A stretch of DNA of 6,850 nucleotides from Bacteroidetes bacterium GWA2_31_9b (GCA_001769005.1 MENE01000191.1:8366-15215); one strand, 5' to 3'; counted from the stretch's first letter, positions 1-6,482 are shown. The notes: generated by a model from the sequence alone, not told the origin. A program made the numbers and translations.

Positions 1-1725
1 ACGATTAGGTTCCCTGTTGGCAATACCAAATGATGTATATAAGGAATGAATATCGGATAACTGAAAGAACAATCCTGCTTTTGGATTTAAGAAATTAAAA
101 TAATGATTTTGGCTAATATCTCTTAAATCATCATCAAAACCTTTTATTGAGTAATCAATATAACGATATTGTAAATCGACAAAAGCACTTAATTGGCTAA
201 AAATGGTATAATTTACTTTTGAGAAGATATTAAAATCGGTTTTTGTTCCATCGTTATCGTACCATCGATGACGAATTGATCCATTACTTGCATATTGTGC
301 CCAAATTACTTCTCCAAAATGATTTCCTAAATATTGGTTCCAACCACCACCCACAGAAATATCTAAATTATTGTGTTGATAATCAGTAGAAAATACAAAT
401 CCATAGAAATGATTATCCAACCATTTTTGTTGAATCAAATCGGTTGATTCTATTGTATCTGATGTAAGCATTACAGGATCAAGATTATAATCTTCTAAAT
501 CTCTGTCCTTTTTGTATTGTTCGTAATATCCTTTTCCGCGGGTATAATGTAAAGCTGTATTAAAATGTAAGTTTGGATTTAATTCTTGTGAGTAAAACAA
601 TTGATAATGATCTTGTTGGTAATTATCAGTTTCATTGTCGTATGTGTACAAATTATATGTTCTGCTGTTAGAATTAACCAAATTTTGGTATTCTACATCA
701 TCTATTAACCAATGATCTAAATAGCGTTGCATACCTTCAGTATCATTTTCTAAACGTACTTTTGGAACGCCATTCCAAGCCTGATATGTTTTTTCTTTAC
801 CTGAAGTGAGATTAAATTTTAATATACTTTTGCTTGTTAAATATGCTCCTGAAAAATAATACGAACTTAAATCGGATGAAGCCCTATCGATATAACCATC
901 AGATGTAATTTTTGATAATCTGCCATCGAATGTAAAATGATTATTAATTAATCCTGTTCCAAAACTTGCAGCATTTCTGAATGTGTTAAATGATCCTGCA
1001 AAAGAGTTGATCTCTGCATAAGGGTCACGGTTAAACGTTTTTGTTTGCAGATTTATAGTTGCTCCAAAAGCAGCTGCTCCATTTGTTGATGTTCCAACAC
1101 CACGTTGTACCTGAATATTATCTACTGAAGAAACAAAATCGGGCATATTAACCCAAAAAACTCCATGCGATTCTGAATCATTAAGTGGAATACCATTTAC
1201 AGTAATATTTATTCGGTTCATATCCGTTCCACGAATTCTGAAATTGGTATATCCAATTCCTGTTCCTGCATCAGAAGTTGAAACTATTGATGGTGTACTG
1301 CCAATAATATAAGCAATATCTTGCCCAAAATTATTTTCTTGTATTGTTTTATTTGTGATGTTTGAATAAGAAATTGGATCTTTGTCCTTTGCTCTGGTTG
1401 CATTTACTATAACATCTTCGGTTAAAATGCTTGACGGAGTTAGGACGAACTCAAAAACTTGAGAATTAGTCAGGTCAATTGTTTGTTCAAACGTATTGTA
1501 ACCAATGTACGAAACTATTACAATGTATTCATTCTTAGTTAACTTCGATAAAGTAAATTTACCTTCAGAGTTGGTTGAAGTTCCTTTATACAAATCTTTA
1601 ATAACTACGTTGGCTCCTATAAGTGGTTCACCTTGTTGGTTTTTAACACTTCCGGTAATAACCGATTGAGCTGTTGCTTCATATAAAATGAAGAACGAAA
1701 AAATAAAAATTACTATCCTTTTCAT
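1..1725 (-). CDS. TonB-dependent outer-membrane receptor, probable thiamine uptake (partial, C-terminus outside the window)
   Basis: The frame is open from ATG at 1725 to the window edge and gives 575 residues with no stop. Residues 1-20 form a signal peptide (hydrophobic core, cleavage after ATAQ). Residues about 21-96 are a carboxypeptidase-regulatory-like beta-sandwich (ITGSVKNQQGEPLIGANV, then TNSEGKFTL), usual in Bacteroidota receptors. The plug domain runs from about 105 to 230 (EDVIVNATRA; FRIRGTDMNRINITVNGIPL; VQRGVGTSTNGAAAFGATINL). The beta-barrel follows, and the visible part ends at SFGIANREPNR, the late-barrel motif of this family, so roughly 150-200 residues are probably missing. 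Such receptors import scarce ligands using TonB-ExbB-ExbD energy. The TPP riboswitch in the leader points to thiamine or a thiamine phosphate as ligand. In Bacteroidota, THI-element-controlled receptors (called Omr1 in comparative genomics) often precede pnuT and a thiamine pyrophosphokinase gene, and those would lie past the left edge. The family call is firm; the ligand is inferred from regulation. There is no Shine-Dalgarno sequence before the ATG. Confidence 0.93.
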   Translation of the reverse strand, partial: MKRIVIFIFSFFILYEATAQSVITGSVKNQQGEPLIGANVVIKDLYKGTSTNSEGKFTLSKLTKNEYIVIVSYIGYNTFEQTIDLTNSQVFEFVLTPSSILTEDVIVNATRAKDKDPISYSNITNKTIQENNFGQDIAYIIGSTPSIVSTSDAGTGIGYTNFRIRGTDMNRINITVNGIPLNDSESHGVFWVNMPDFVSSVDNIQVQRGVGTSTNGAAAFGATINLQTKTFNRDPYAEINSFAGSFNTFRNAASFGTGLINNHFTFDGRLSKITSDGYIDRASSDLSSYYFSGAYLTSKSILKFNLTSGKEKTYQAWNGVPKVRLENDTEGMQRYLDHWLIDDVEYQNLVNSNSRTYNLYTYDNETDNYQQDHYQLFYSQELNPNLHFNTALHYTRGKGYYEQYKKDRDLEDYNLDPVMLTSDTIESTDLIQQKWLDNHFYGFVFSTDYQHNNLDISVGGGWNQYLGNHFGEVIWAQYASNGSIRHRWYDNDGTKTDFNIFSKVNYTIFSQLSAFVDLQYRYIDYSIKGFDDDLRDISQNHYFNFLNPKAGLFFQLSDIHSLYTSFGIANREPNR

Positions 1726-1900
1726 AATTTACCATTTAATTGTTAAACATTCGGATAGTTGATGTGCTATTCTCAAAAAATAATAAAATGCATTGAGGTC
1801 TCTAAATGCTTTCATTGTTTTTATTAAATAATGGTTTGTGCTTACAATTTGCAAACAGTTTACATCAACTTTAATTAAAAACAATGGGTTTGTTTGATTT
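1726..1900 (-). promoter_or_regulatory. Riboswitch expression platform / structured 5' leader
   Basis: No gene is seen here. This is the RNA between the TPP aptamer and the receptor start, and it is dense with inverted repeats. Plus-strand CATTGTTTTTA (1813-1823) and TAAAAACAATG (1876-1886) are perfect 11-bp complements. CAATGGG (1882-1888) is also complementary to CCCATTG at 1975-1981, inside the aptamer's P1/P2 5' strand. ACCATTTAAT (1731-1740), just upstream of the start codon, can pair with 1823-1835 with a 3-nt bulge. These pairings overlap in part, as expected of a switching platform. The base pairing is read directly from the sequence; which fold forms with or without ligand is not shown by the sequence. 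Confidence 0.6.
1775..1816 (-). terminator. AT-rich terminator-like hairpin in the riboswitch leader
   Basis: On the minus strand, AATGAAAGCATT (1816-1805) pairs with AATGCATTTTATT (1794-1782) using one bulged A and one G-U pair. The loop is 10 nt (1804-1795), and the next bases are A and then six T (1780-1775). The layout, hairpin then U-tract ahead of the coding start, fits a regulatory terminator. The stem has only two G-C pairs and would be weak, so it may instead be incidental AT-rich pairing. Its 5' arm overlaps 1813-1823, which has an alternative partner at 1876-1886. Confidence 0.3.
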
Positions 1901-1985
1901 TACTCTTTTCCCTATCTGGAATTACCCGGACGAGGTTCGAAGGGTTTGATCTCAGCCTGAAATTTTAAGGCACCCCCATTGATCG
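1901..1985 (-). promoter_or_regulatory. TPP (THI-box) riboswitch aptamer
   Basis: Read on the minus strand, this stretch carries the THI-box signatures in order: GGGGGTGCC (1977-1969), GGCTGAGATC (1957-1948), ACCC (1945-1942), GAACCT (1938-1933), CCGGGTAATTCCAG (1929-1916) and TAGGGAA (1914-1908). P2 can form between GGG and ACCC, P3 between GCCT and AGGC, P4 between CCT and AGG, and P5 between CCGG and CCAG with one C-A mismatch. The pyrimidine-sensing CTGAGA loop is intact. The pyrophosphate-sensing side is atypical: the usual CCAG-CG-TAGGG reads CCAG-A-TAGGG, and the facing CCTGAT reads CCTCGT. TPP riboswitches normally turn off thiamine synthesis or transport genes when TPP is abundant. 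The aptamer lies about 175 nt upstream of the receptor start on the same strand. Confidence 0.93.
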
Positions 1986-1988
1986 GGT

Positions 1989-2019
1989 CAAAATTAGAAG
2001 TAATTTTTTATAAAACAAA
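1989..2019 (-). promoter_or_regulatory. Bacteroidota-type promoter for the riboswitch-receptor transcript
   Basis: On the minus strand, TTTG (2019-2016) is followed after 19 nt by TAATTTTG (1996-1989). This matches the Bacteroidota primary sigma consensus of a -33 TTTG and a -7 TAnnTTTG. Transcription would begin at about 1985-1982, directly before the aptamer, which is where a riboswitch transcript should start. The -33 box lies at the end of the U-tract of the trxA terminator, so the two transcription units abut with no spare sequence. Confidence 0.7.
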
Positions 2020-2042
2020 AAAAAGCCGGATGTTTTCCGGCT
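2017..2042 (-). terminator. Rho-independent terminator of the thioredoxin gene
   Basis: Read on the minus strand, AGCCGGA (2042-2036), loop AAACA (2035-2031) and TCCGGCT (2030-2024) make a perfect 7-bp stem with five G-C pairs, followed by an unbroken run of T down to 2017. It lies 23 bp past the thioredoxin stop codon on the same strand and should insulate the riboswitch-controlled receptor from trxA read-through. Confidence 0.93.
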
Positions 2043-2065
2043 AAATTATTTTGAGTACTTTTTTA

Positions 2066-2428
2066 TTAATCAACTGCTACTTTAAGTACGTCTTTTATTG
2101 CTTTGTGAAAAGTATCTTTAGGTAAAGCTCCCATTGCCATTTGTGGCTCTCCTACTTTTGGAACAAATAATAATGATGGAATGCTTCGTACTCCAAACAT
2201 TGCAGAAAGTTCCTGCTGATCTTCTGTATCTACTTTGTAAATATTCAATTTACCTTCGTATTCTTTAGCAAGCTCTTCAAGAATAGGAGCAACCATTTTA
2301 CATGGCTGACACCAGTCGGCATAAAAATCGATTAAACATGGCACATTGCCTTCGAATTTCCATTCTTTGTTTGCTTCAAAGTTAAATACTTTTTCTTTAA
2401 ATGTCTCTTTAGTTAAATGTTCTAGCAT
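2066..2428 (-). CDS. trxA: Thioredoxin with CQPC active site
   Basis: This 120-residue protein is one thioredoxin domain, a dithiol-disulfide oxidoreductase of the cytoplasm; there is no signal peptide. The core reads CLIDFYADWCQPCKMVAPIL, with redox cysteines C40 and C43, the buried Asp at D34 (matching Asp26 of E. coli thioredoxin), and the cis-proline in RSIPS (P84). The active site is WCQPCK, with Gln in place of the usual Gly of WCGPCK. Cys31, nine residues before the first active cysteine, is an additional cysteine. The N-terminus is about ten residues longer than in E. coli TrxA and includes EANKEWKFEGNVP, a form familiar in Bacteroidota thioredoxins. The gene stands alone: it has its own terminator at 2017-2042 and is divergent from the nucleotidyltransferase gene. 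The ATG at 2428 gives the full domain; there is no Shine-Dalgarno sequence. The fold is certain; the exact physiological partner is unknown. Confidence 0.95.
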   Translation of the reverse strand: MLEHLTKETFKEKVFNFEANKEWKFEGNVPCLIDFYADWCQPCKMVAPILEELAKEYEGKLNIYKVDTEDQQELSAMFGVRSIPSLLFVPKVGEPQMAMGALPKDTFHKAIKDVLKVAVD

Positions 2429-2459
2429 TTTGTTAAGGTTTATATGTTAATATTAAATT

Positions 2460-2467
2460 CAAATCTA
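2460..2467 (-). promoter_or_regulatory. Candidate -7 promoter box for trxA
   Basis: Minus-strand TAGATTTG (2467-2460) fits the Bacteroidota -7 consensus TAnnTTTG and would give a leader of about 27 nt before the ATG at 2428. No TTTG lies at the expected distance upstream, so the call rests on the -7 box alone in AT-rich DNA. Confidence 0.35.
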
Positions 2468-2560
2468 TAAATGTAAATATATAAATGTGTAATTTGTATT
2501 TCAAATCTTGTTCCAATCATTTATTTATGTTGATTAAACAAAAAAAACTGCAAATAGTTG

Positions 2561-2568
2561 TAATTTTG
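2561..2568 (+). promoter_or_regulatory. Candidate -7 promoter box for the tRNA nucleotidyltransferase gene
   Basis: TAATTTTG at 2561-2568 matches TAnnTTTG and is identical to the -7 box of the riboswitch promoter. Transcription would start near 2573-2575, which leaves roughly 27 nt before ATG 2601 and only about 12 nt before the alternative TTG at 2586. A good -33 TTTG is not seen at 19-21 nt; the nearest is TTG at 2530-2532, too far upstream. Confidence 0.4.
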
Positions 2569-2600
2569 TCATAGAAAGTAACGAATTGTCATATCTATAT

Positions 2601-4010
2601 ATGAAGAAATGTCTTAATAATCCGATTTTCAATATTATATCGCAAATTGCTGATGAAAATAACCTACAAACATTTGTAATTGGAGGTTATGTTCGTGATG
2701 CAATTATGGAACGGAATTCAAAAGACATTGATATTGTTACATTAGGGAGTGGGATCGATTTGGCAGAAAAAGTTGCTTCAAAGTTAGGAAACAATGTAAG
2801 AGTAAATGTTTTTAAAACCTTTGGAACAGCAATGCTAAAGCTGAACGATTTAGAAGTTGAATTTGTTGGTGCCAGAAAAGAATCATATAGCGAGAACTCA
2901 AGAAAACCGATAGTTGAAAACGGAACACTAATAGATGACCAGAGAAGAAGAGACTTTACAATAAATGCATTAGCTATTTGTTTAAATAAAGATAATTATG
3001 GTGAATTAAATGATCCTTTTAATGGGATTTATGATATTGAAAATAAAATTATTCGTACTCCTTTAGATCCGAATATAACCTTTTCTGATGATCCTTTACG
3101 AATGATGAGGGCTGTTCGATTTGCAAGTCAACTTAATTTTTCAATTGAAGAAACAACATATCAGGCTCTTAAAGACAATAAATCGCGATTACAGATTGTT
3201 TCAAATGAACGTATTATTGATGAGTTTAATAAGATTCTGCAAACTTCAAAACCATCTTTTGGAATAAAAATACTCGAAAATACAGGTCTTTTAGCTGAAT
3301 TTTTTCCAGAAATTACAAATTTAAAAGGTGTAGATGAGGTAATGGGAAAAATGCATAAAGATAATTTCTATCACACTCTTGAAGTTCTCGATAATGTTGC
3401 TCAAAAATCAGACGATCTTTGGCTCCGATGGGCTGCTTTACTTCACGATATTGCTAAACCTAAAACTAAAAAGTTTATCGAGAATATTGGTTGGACATTT
3501 CATGGACACGAATTTCTTGGAGCCAAAATGATTCCAAGTATTTTCAGAAGATTAAAACTCCCGTTGAATGAAAAAATGAAGTTTGTTGAGAAGCTTGTAC
3601 AGTTGCATTTGCGTCCAATAGTTTTATCTCAGGAAATTGTTACAGATTCTGCTGTTCGCAGATTGCTTTTTGATGCCGGAGACGATATTGACAGTTTAAT
3701 GCTGCTTTGTGAAGCCGATATCACATCAAAAAATGAAAAGACCGTTTCAAAACACATGAATAACTTTAAACTTGTTCGCGACAAGTTAATTGAGATTGAA
3801 GAAAAAGATGCGGTTCGAAATTTTCAACCACCTATTTCGGGCGAGCTTATTATTGAAACTTTTAATATTAAGCCGGGACGTGAAGTGGGAATAATTAAAA
3901 ATGCAATTAAAGAAGCTATTCTTGATGGTGAAATCCACAACAATTATACCGACGCTTATCAGTTTATGCTTAAAAAAGGAAATGAAATAGGGTTGAAGGC
4001 AAAAAAGTAA
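2601..4010 (+). CDS. cca: CCA tRNA nucleotidyltransferase / poly(A) polymerase family protein with HD domain
   Basis: This 469-residue class II nucleotidyltransferase most likely adds or repairs the 3' CCA end of tRNA from CTP and ATP in the cytoplasm. The nucleotidyltransferase head has GGYVRD (28-33) and the metal-binding pair D42 and D44 in KDIDIV. RRRDFTINALA (115-125) and DPLRMMRAVRFA (164-175) are the next conserved motifs, followed by the NERIIDEFNKIL segment (202-213). An HD phosphohydrolase-type domain follows, with H259 region (NFYHTLEVLD), LLHDIAKP (281-287; H282, D283) and HGHE (301-304). The C-terminal SGELIIETFNIKPGREVG segment is typical of long bacterial Cca/PcnB proteins. I start at ATG 2601, since translation then begins with MKK just before the conserved head; an in-frame TTG at 2586 would add five residues. 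Sequence alone does not exclude a poly(A) polymerase or a CC- or A-only adding enzyme. It converges on the minus-strand operon with 3 bp between stop codons. Confidence 0.88.
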   Translation: MKKCLNNPIFNIISQIADENNLQTFVIGGYVRDAIMERNSKDIDIVTLGSGIDLAEKVASKLGNNVRVNVFKTFGTAMLKLNDLEVEFVGARKESYSENSRKPIVENGTLIDDQRRRDFTINALAICLNKDNYGELNDPFNGIYDIENKIIRTPLDPNITFSDDPLRMMRAVRFASQLNFSIEETTYQALKDNKSRLQIVSNERIIDEFNKILQTSKPSFGIKILENTGLLAEFFPEITNLKGVDEVMGKMHKDNFYHTLEVLDNVAQKSDDLWLRWAALLHDIAKPKTKKFIENIGWTFHGHEFLGAKMIPSIFRRLKLPLNEKMKFVEKLVQLHLRPIVLSQEIVTDSAVRRLLFDAGDDIDSLMLLCEADITSKNEKTVSKHMNNFKLVRDKLIEIEEKDAVRNFQPPISGELIIETFNIKPGREVGIIKNAIKEAILDGEIHNNYTDAYQFMLKKGNEIGLKAKK

Positions 4011-4013
4011 ATC

Positions 4014-5063
4014 TTACTGCTTGAAGTTGATTATTAAGTAGGTAGGTAAATGATCGCTAAAACCACCAATATAGCTATATCCTGAGAATGTTCTTTTAGG
4101 CTTGAATCCAAAATATGTTTCATCGGGTTCAAGTAAAAAATCTGAATTTAAAATATGTACATCGTTTATTGAAGTAAACATCTTTTCTTCTGAATTTAAT
4201 AGCGACCCGGAAACAATTATCTGATCTAAAACACCCCATTCACCTTCGTATTTATTACTTCCAATATTTTGTTTCTTGAAATTTGCCGACAAATTATAAA
4301 GGTTAATATTATTTATCTCATCAAAGTTATTTCTGGCATTTAAAGCCTCACTTAGACTGCTATTTTCGGGATAATCATTAAAATCACCCATAATAACTAT
4401 TTTTGCTGATGGTGTACTATTCAATATTGAATCAACATTCGATTTTAAAACTGATGCAACAAAAATTCGTCTGTCTTCCGATTCCAATTGACCACCCCAA
4501 CGCGAAGGCCAGTGATTAATAAAAACATGCAATGTGTCTGTACTATTTGCAAGCCCTTTAACATATAATATGTCGCGGGTTTTATTATCTGGCTGATCAG
4601 GATAATTTATGGGTATTGCTTTAAGTGAAATTGGGTCGAATAAATCGGAACGATATAACATCCCAACATCAATTCCTCTTCTGTCGGGCGATTCTTTATG
4701 AATGATCTGGTATTCAAACTTTACTAAAGGAGTTTTATTTACTAAATCGTTTAAAACCTTTCGGTTTTCTATTTCGCATAAGCCAATAACAGCAGGTGGA
4801 TTCCAACCTCCAATTGAAACAATTACTTTGTATATATTATTTAGTTTACTATAATATTTGTGGTTATTCCAGAATCGGACCCCCTCAGGAAGAAATTCTT
4901 CATCATTTGTTAACGTGTCGTCCTTTGTGTCAAATAGATTTTCAACATTATAAAACATGATTTTATATGCATTCTCTTGGGTTGGATTATTACTTTGTCC
5001 ATGAATACAAAAAGGTGAAAAAAATGCATATAATATAAAAATAACGAATAACCAGAATCTCAT
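4014..5063 (-). CDS. Secreted endonuclease/exonuclease/phosphatase (EEP) fold protein
   Basis: This 349-residue protein has the full set of DNase I-like metal-dependent phosphoesterase motifs: FYNVENLFDT (37-46, N39), GLCEIEN (94-100, catalytic-type E97), RRGIDVGMLYR (128-138), FINHWPSRWGG (181-191, N183 and H184), IVIMGDFNDYPE (222-233, D227 and N229), WGVLDQIIVS (276-285, D280) and GGFSDHLPTY (333-342, D337 and H338). No key residue is missing, so it should be active. The N-terminus is hydrophobic (residues 3-20) with a likely signal peptidase I site after IHG (residue 22), placing it outside the cytoplasm. C19 is not in a good lipobox. Whether it cuts nucleic acid or another phosphoester cannot be read from the fold. 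It begins 9 bp after the stop of the upstream beta-helix lipoprotein gene, so the two are almost certainly co-transcribed. Its stop is 3 bp from that of cca, with no terminator between. Confidence 0.9.
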   Translation of the reverse strand: MRFWLFVIFILYAFFSPFCIHGQSNNPTQENAYKIMFYNVENLFDTKDDTLTNDEEFLPEGVRFWNNHKYYSKLNNIYKVIVSIGGWNPPAVIGLCEIENRKVLNDLVNKTPLVKFEYQIIHKESPDRRGIDVGMLYRSDLFDPISLKAIPINYPDQPDNKTRDILYVKGLANSTDTLHVFINHWPSRWGGQLESEDRRIFVASVLKSNVDSILNSTPSAKIVIMGDFNDYPENSSLSEALNARNNFDEINNINLYNLSANFKKQNIGSNKYEGEWGVLDQIIVSGSLLNSEEKMFTSINDVHILNSDFLLEPDETYFGFKPKRTFSGYSYIGGFSDHLPTYLIINFKQ

Positions 5064-5072
5064 AAGTAATTT

Positions 5073-6482
5073 TTATTTAGTTTCAACACGTTCAAAAGCT
5101 CCAATATCAGGCCCGTTATCAATTGTTCGGTTATTAAGATATATATCTAAAGGAAAAGATAATCCAATTTGAATCTTACCGAAATCTTTTGCTGGCGACA
5201 ATGTATCCAGTTCATAATCATTGTTATAAGGATCGTTGAATTTGGGATCAACATTTTTTAATATATTGATATAGTTCTCAGTATTTCCTGTATTTATTGT
5301 CGGTTCTATTTTTATTAATGAATAATCAAATGCATAGTTGAATTCACCGGCAGAATTTTTATCAAGGAAGATTTCAGATTCTTTGTTTCCATAAATAATA
5401 CAATTGCCAAAATAAGCTTTACTTAACGAACGAATCTGGGTATTTCCATAAATATCAATATAATAATTGTTAATAAGTATTGATGGAGTTGTACGGCTTG
5501 AATAGCCCCAATAATTGGCAAAGGTACAATGGTTAAATTCATACGATCCTCCAAGTGTAAGTGCAGTAGCAAATTGCCCGCAATTGGCAATTACGGTATT
5601 ATATGCTTCAATTGTTGTTCCTTGTGCATACACACCTGTTGAAGTCATATTCTCAATTTTTGAGTTTGATAAAAGTAAGGTTGGATTATCTGTATTTGCA
5701 AGTGTATCAACTTGAATTCCAATTATGGCGTTTCTAATTTCTGAAAAATTAATTACATTATCTTTACTTCCTGGCAATAACCAAATACCGTCCCACTGAC
5801 CCGGTATATCATTGTACATTTCTTCAAGCCTGTCGCCGGTAAAAATTACCGGTGATTCAAATGTGCCATTAGAAATCATTGTGCCGGCAACATACATTCT
5901 CGATTGATTATGAAAGTGAAGTTTAACACCAGCTTCTATAGTTAGTGTACTTGCTGTATCAATAAATAAGTAATTATAAATAAGATATGGTTTGTCGTTT
6001 ATCCATGTTTCAGTTTGAATAATTTGACTGTTTAATATATGAACATCTTGTCCCCACGATACCAAATTAACATCCTGAATGTTGTTATTAAATGAAAAAA
6101 CGATTGAGTCTTTTACAACCATTGGTAAATTTTGATTTGTTGGATCAATAGTAACTTCAATAAAAATATACAGACTGTCTTTCGATCGGAGTTCAATATT
6201 ATTTAATTTGATTCCTGAATAACCATCAATATTTAATCTGTAAGGAGATGATTCACCTCCAGCTAAATAGATTGATGAAATCCGAATTGAATTTTTATAA
6301 GGATTTTTTACAATAAGTTGCTTTGTTGCAGAACCAATTGTTGTAAAAACGGTGTCAAATAATACAGTATCGTTAGAAAATTTAAGTTTTGCATTTGATG
6401 AAGTGTAAAATTCATCTTTTTCACACGAGAATGTCAGATAAATGAGTAATACAGGCACTAGTAATTTGAAAAAATACTTCAT
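5073..6482 (-). CDS. Surface-type lipoprotein with right-handed parallel beta-helix
   Basis: This 469-residue protein starts with a lipoprotein signal (hydrophobic 4-18, then FSC with the lipid-bearing Cys at 20). The tail after the cysteine is E-K-D-E, which fits the K-(D/E)2 lipoprotein export signal described in Capnocytophaga and related Bacteroidota, so cell-surface exposure is likely. Residues about 30-145 are a beta-sandwich-like region (TVLFDTVFTTIGSATKQL; IYLAGGESSPYRLNIDG). From about 160 to 390 short repeated strands with regularly spaced Ile/Val and Asn look like right-handed beta-helix coils (LTIEAGVKLHF, MYVAGTMISNGTFESPVIFTG, ALTLGGSYEFNHCTFANYWG). The end, LSPAKDFG to GPDIGAFERVE, resembles the capping motif common after such helices in this phylum. 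The fold usually handles polysaccharides or serves as adhesin or scaffold; no catalytic site is recognised, so I assign no reaction. It is first in an operon with the EEP protein. Confidence 0.85.
   Translation of the reverse strand: MKYFFKLLVPVLLIYLTFSCEKDEFYTSSNAKLKFSNDTVLFDTVFTTIGSATKQLIVKNPYKNSIRISSIYLAGGESSPYRLNIDGYSGIKLNNIELRSKDSLYIFIEVTIDPTNQNLPMVVKDSIVFSFNNNIQDVNLVSWGQDVHILNSQIIQTETWINDKPYLIYNYLFIDTASTLTIEAGVKLHFHNQSRMYVAGTMISNGTFESPVIFTGDRLEEMYNDIPGQWDGIWLLPGSKDNVINFSEIRNAIIGIQVDTLANTDNPTLLLSNSKIENMTSTGVYAQGTTIEAYNTVIANCGQFATALTLGGSYEFNHCTFANYWGYSSRTTPSILINNYYIDIYGNTQIRSLSKAYFGNCIIYGNKESEIFLDKNSAGEFNYAFDYSLIKIEPTINTGNTENYINILKNVDPKFNDPYNNDYELDTLSPAKDFGKIQIGLSFPLDIYLNNRTIDNGPDIGAFERVETK

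Noticed and set aside
2466..2488. Direct repeat TATAAATGT (2466-2474 and 2480-2488) between trxA and cca
   Set aside because: A 9-bp repeat in a very AT-rich spacer is likely by chance, and there is no further copy or symmetry to suggest an operator.
2586..2600. TTG at 2586 as the start of the cca-type gene
   Set aside because: It adds only five residues that belong to no conserved part, and would leave only about 12 nt of leader after the predicted transcription start. ATG 2601 fits better.
5004..5009. Cys19 of the EEP protein as a lipoprotein cysteine
   Set aside because: The preceding residues (SPF) do not make a good lipobox, and a signal peptidase I site after IHG fits better.
4014..5063. 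The EEP protein as a mobile-element (LINE-type) endonuclease or toxin
   Set aside because: There is no reverse transcriptase, integrase, repeat or immunity gene nearby, and the signal peptide and operon position point to an ordinary exported enzyme.
5515..5715. A 66-codon plus-strand open frame
   Set aside because: It lies wholly inside the beta-helix lipoprotein gene on the opposite strand, has no recognisable domain, and has no promoter or start context. It is a frame shadow.
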